Shown: positions 6,125 to 6,866 of the stretch, one piece after another
Layout: every line of letters starts with the position of its first letter
How positions within the stretch are numbered: the first letter of the stretch is position 1
Assembly (NCBI GenBank): GCA_905182825.1
Contig: CAJJDJ010000040.1
Span: 1 to 6,866 of the forward strand
Length of the DNA: 6,866 nucleotides
Direction: 5' to 3'
From: Thiotrichaceae bacterium UBA7359
GTDB lineage: Bacteria > Pseudomonadota > Gammaproteobacteria > Eutrophobiales > Eutrophobiaceae
Notes under the pieces: model-generated
Database searches by the model: none
The model's input: only the letters and a program-made list of their open reading frames with translations
What the model was told of the DNA's origin: nothing
Program-made: the position numbers and the translations under genes

Positions 6125-6866
6125 CTATTGGTTAAATTGTTTATTAAATATATTTTGGTCACCAAAATCGACTCTTTGCAGGGCATCATGAGGACAAGCA
6201 TTTACACATGCGGGGCCCCCTAATTGGTCAATACAAAGGTCACATTTAGTTGCCTTGAGAATAGGCTGCTGCGTTTTTGGATCGAGGATAGATAATCCGT
6301 TTTGATCATGAATTTCAACCATCTTTATATTATTATACGGACAAGCATTAGAACAGGTTCCGCAGCCTATACAGGTAACATCATTGATTATTACGTTACC
6401 TCCACCCTGACTCCTGTGAATAGCTCCCGTGGGGCAACCAATCATGCAAACCGGATCAAGGCAGTGCATACAGGCATTTGCAACCATGCTCGCTCCGTGC
6501 GTTTGTCCCTGCCGAGTAAAACGAGGGTTACCATCATGACTGTTGCTACACGCCGTCACACAATCATCACAACGAACGCATTTATCTAGGTTAATGAGCA
6601 TCGCTTGAGTACCATTGATAAAATGATTCTCTACCGCCCACTCTAGCAAAGCATCATTAGCCAAAGGTCTTTTTGCTGCATCCGATAGTCTTGATTTCGG
6701 CTCTGACATACTTGGAAAGACCAGCTCTGACAAGATATGTGTGGAGACCCGTAATACGTGTATGTATCCCAGCGTCATGAGCGATGTTTCTAATGGAGTT
6801 TCCTGATCATTTTTCCATGATGTGTAGAGTTCATCGAGCCCAAAATAGTCACCCTGACGAAGATAT
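6125..6866 (-). CDS. Cyclic-nucleotide-binding-like domain fused to a four-cluster 4Fe-4S ferredoxin (C-terminal part; 5' end outside window)
   Basis: The frame stays open to the right edge, so the Met at 6778 is internal and the true start lies outside; 246 residues are visible. Residues 1-50 (numbered from the edge) begin with a YLRQGDYFG motif and continue as beta-strand-like sequence ending in a helix, typical of the second half of a cNMP-binding domain. Residues 88-246 form a DmsB/NrfC-type ferredoxin with sixteen cysteines in four motifs: C96/99/102/106, C132/135/140/144, C165/168/171/175 and C208/211/220/224. Three of the four motifs end in Cys-Pro. This is the capacity for four [4Fe-4S] clusters passing electrons along a wire. 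No membrane segment is visible, and the likely place is the cytoplasm, docked on the b-type protein encoded 31 bases downstream. From memory, relatives often carry a flavin/NAD(P) oxidoreductase domain further N-terminal; that cannot be seen here. The ferredoxin call is very secure; the cNMP-domain call is good but rests on half a domain. Confidence 0.93.
   Translation of the reverse strand, partial: YLRQGDYFGLDELYTSWKNDQETPLETSLMTLGYIHVLRVSTHILSELVFPSMSEPKSRLSDAAKRPLANDALLEWAVENHFINGTQAMLINLDKCVRCDDCVTACSNSHDGNPRFTRQGQTHGASMVANACMHCLDPVCMIGCPTGAIHRSQGGGNVIINDVTCIGCGTCSNACPYNNIKMVEIHDQNGLSILDPKTQQPILKATKCDLCIDQLGGPACVNACPHDALQRVDFGDQNIFNKQFNQ

Noticed and set aside
6125..6778. Reading the ferredoxin gene as a complete 217-residue protein starting at 6778
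   Set aside because: The same frame is open to the right edge and encodes a recognisable cNMP-domain tail that continues smoothly across 6778. The first ~50 residues after that Met are part of that domain, so the start is outside the window.
1..6866. CRISPR array, tRNA/rRNA, insertion sequence or attachment site
   Set aside because: No spaced direct repeats, cloverleaf-like segment, transposase or terminal repeats were seen; nearly the whole window is coding.

Overview
All of the coding capacity I can support lies on the minus strand. It forms one tightly packed, co-directional gene string that reads from the right edge to the left edge of the window. Base composition is AT-leaning. The leader peptides, the beta-barrel ending in Phe and the multihaem c-type cytochromes indicate a Gram-negative bacterium. 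The protein style suggests a proteobacterium, perhaps a marine gammaproteobacterium, but I hold that assignment loosely.

In transcription order: (1) the C-terminal part of a larger protein, 6125-6866, with the tail of a cyclic-nucleotide-binding-like domain fused to a ferredoxin domain with sixteen cysteines in four [4Fe-4S] motifs; (2) a 271-residue inner-membrane protein, 5278-6093, with two histidine pairs of identical spacing, as in a dihaem cytochrome b; (3) a 610-residue decahaem cytochrome c, 3449-5281, anchored by one membrane helix and carrying a cytoplasmic domain made of two four-cysteine modules; (4) a periplasmic pentahaem cytochrome, 1710-3443, of cytochrome c554-like type with a large non-haem C-terminal domain; (5) a 498-residue outer-membrane beta-barrel protein, 192-1688; (6) the first 59 codons of a small membrane-anchored protein that leaves the window on the left, 1-179. 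Junctions are -4, 5, 12, 21 and 31 bases, and no terminator or internal promoter is evident, so this is read as one operon whose promoter lies beyond the right edge.

Together the genes describe an unbroken chain of redox cofactors from the cytoplasm to the outer membrane: cytoplasmic iron-sulphur protein, two stacked b haems across the inner membrane, ten c haems at the periplasmic face, five more c haems in a soluble carrier or enzyme, and an outer-membrane barrel. The simplest inference is an electron-transfer route linking cytoplasmic reductant to an external or periplasmic acceptor, or the reverse direction for oxidising an external donor. The layout resembles porin-cytochrome conduits in concept, but its parts are not those of Mtr/Mto/Pio. 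An alternative is a periplasmic redox enzyme (the pentahaem protein) with a porin for substrate entry. The sequence does not reveal the substrate or the direction of electron flow.
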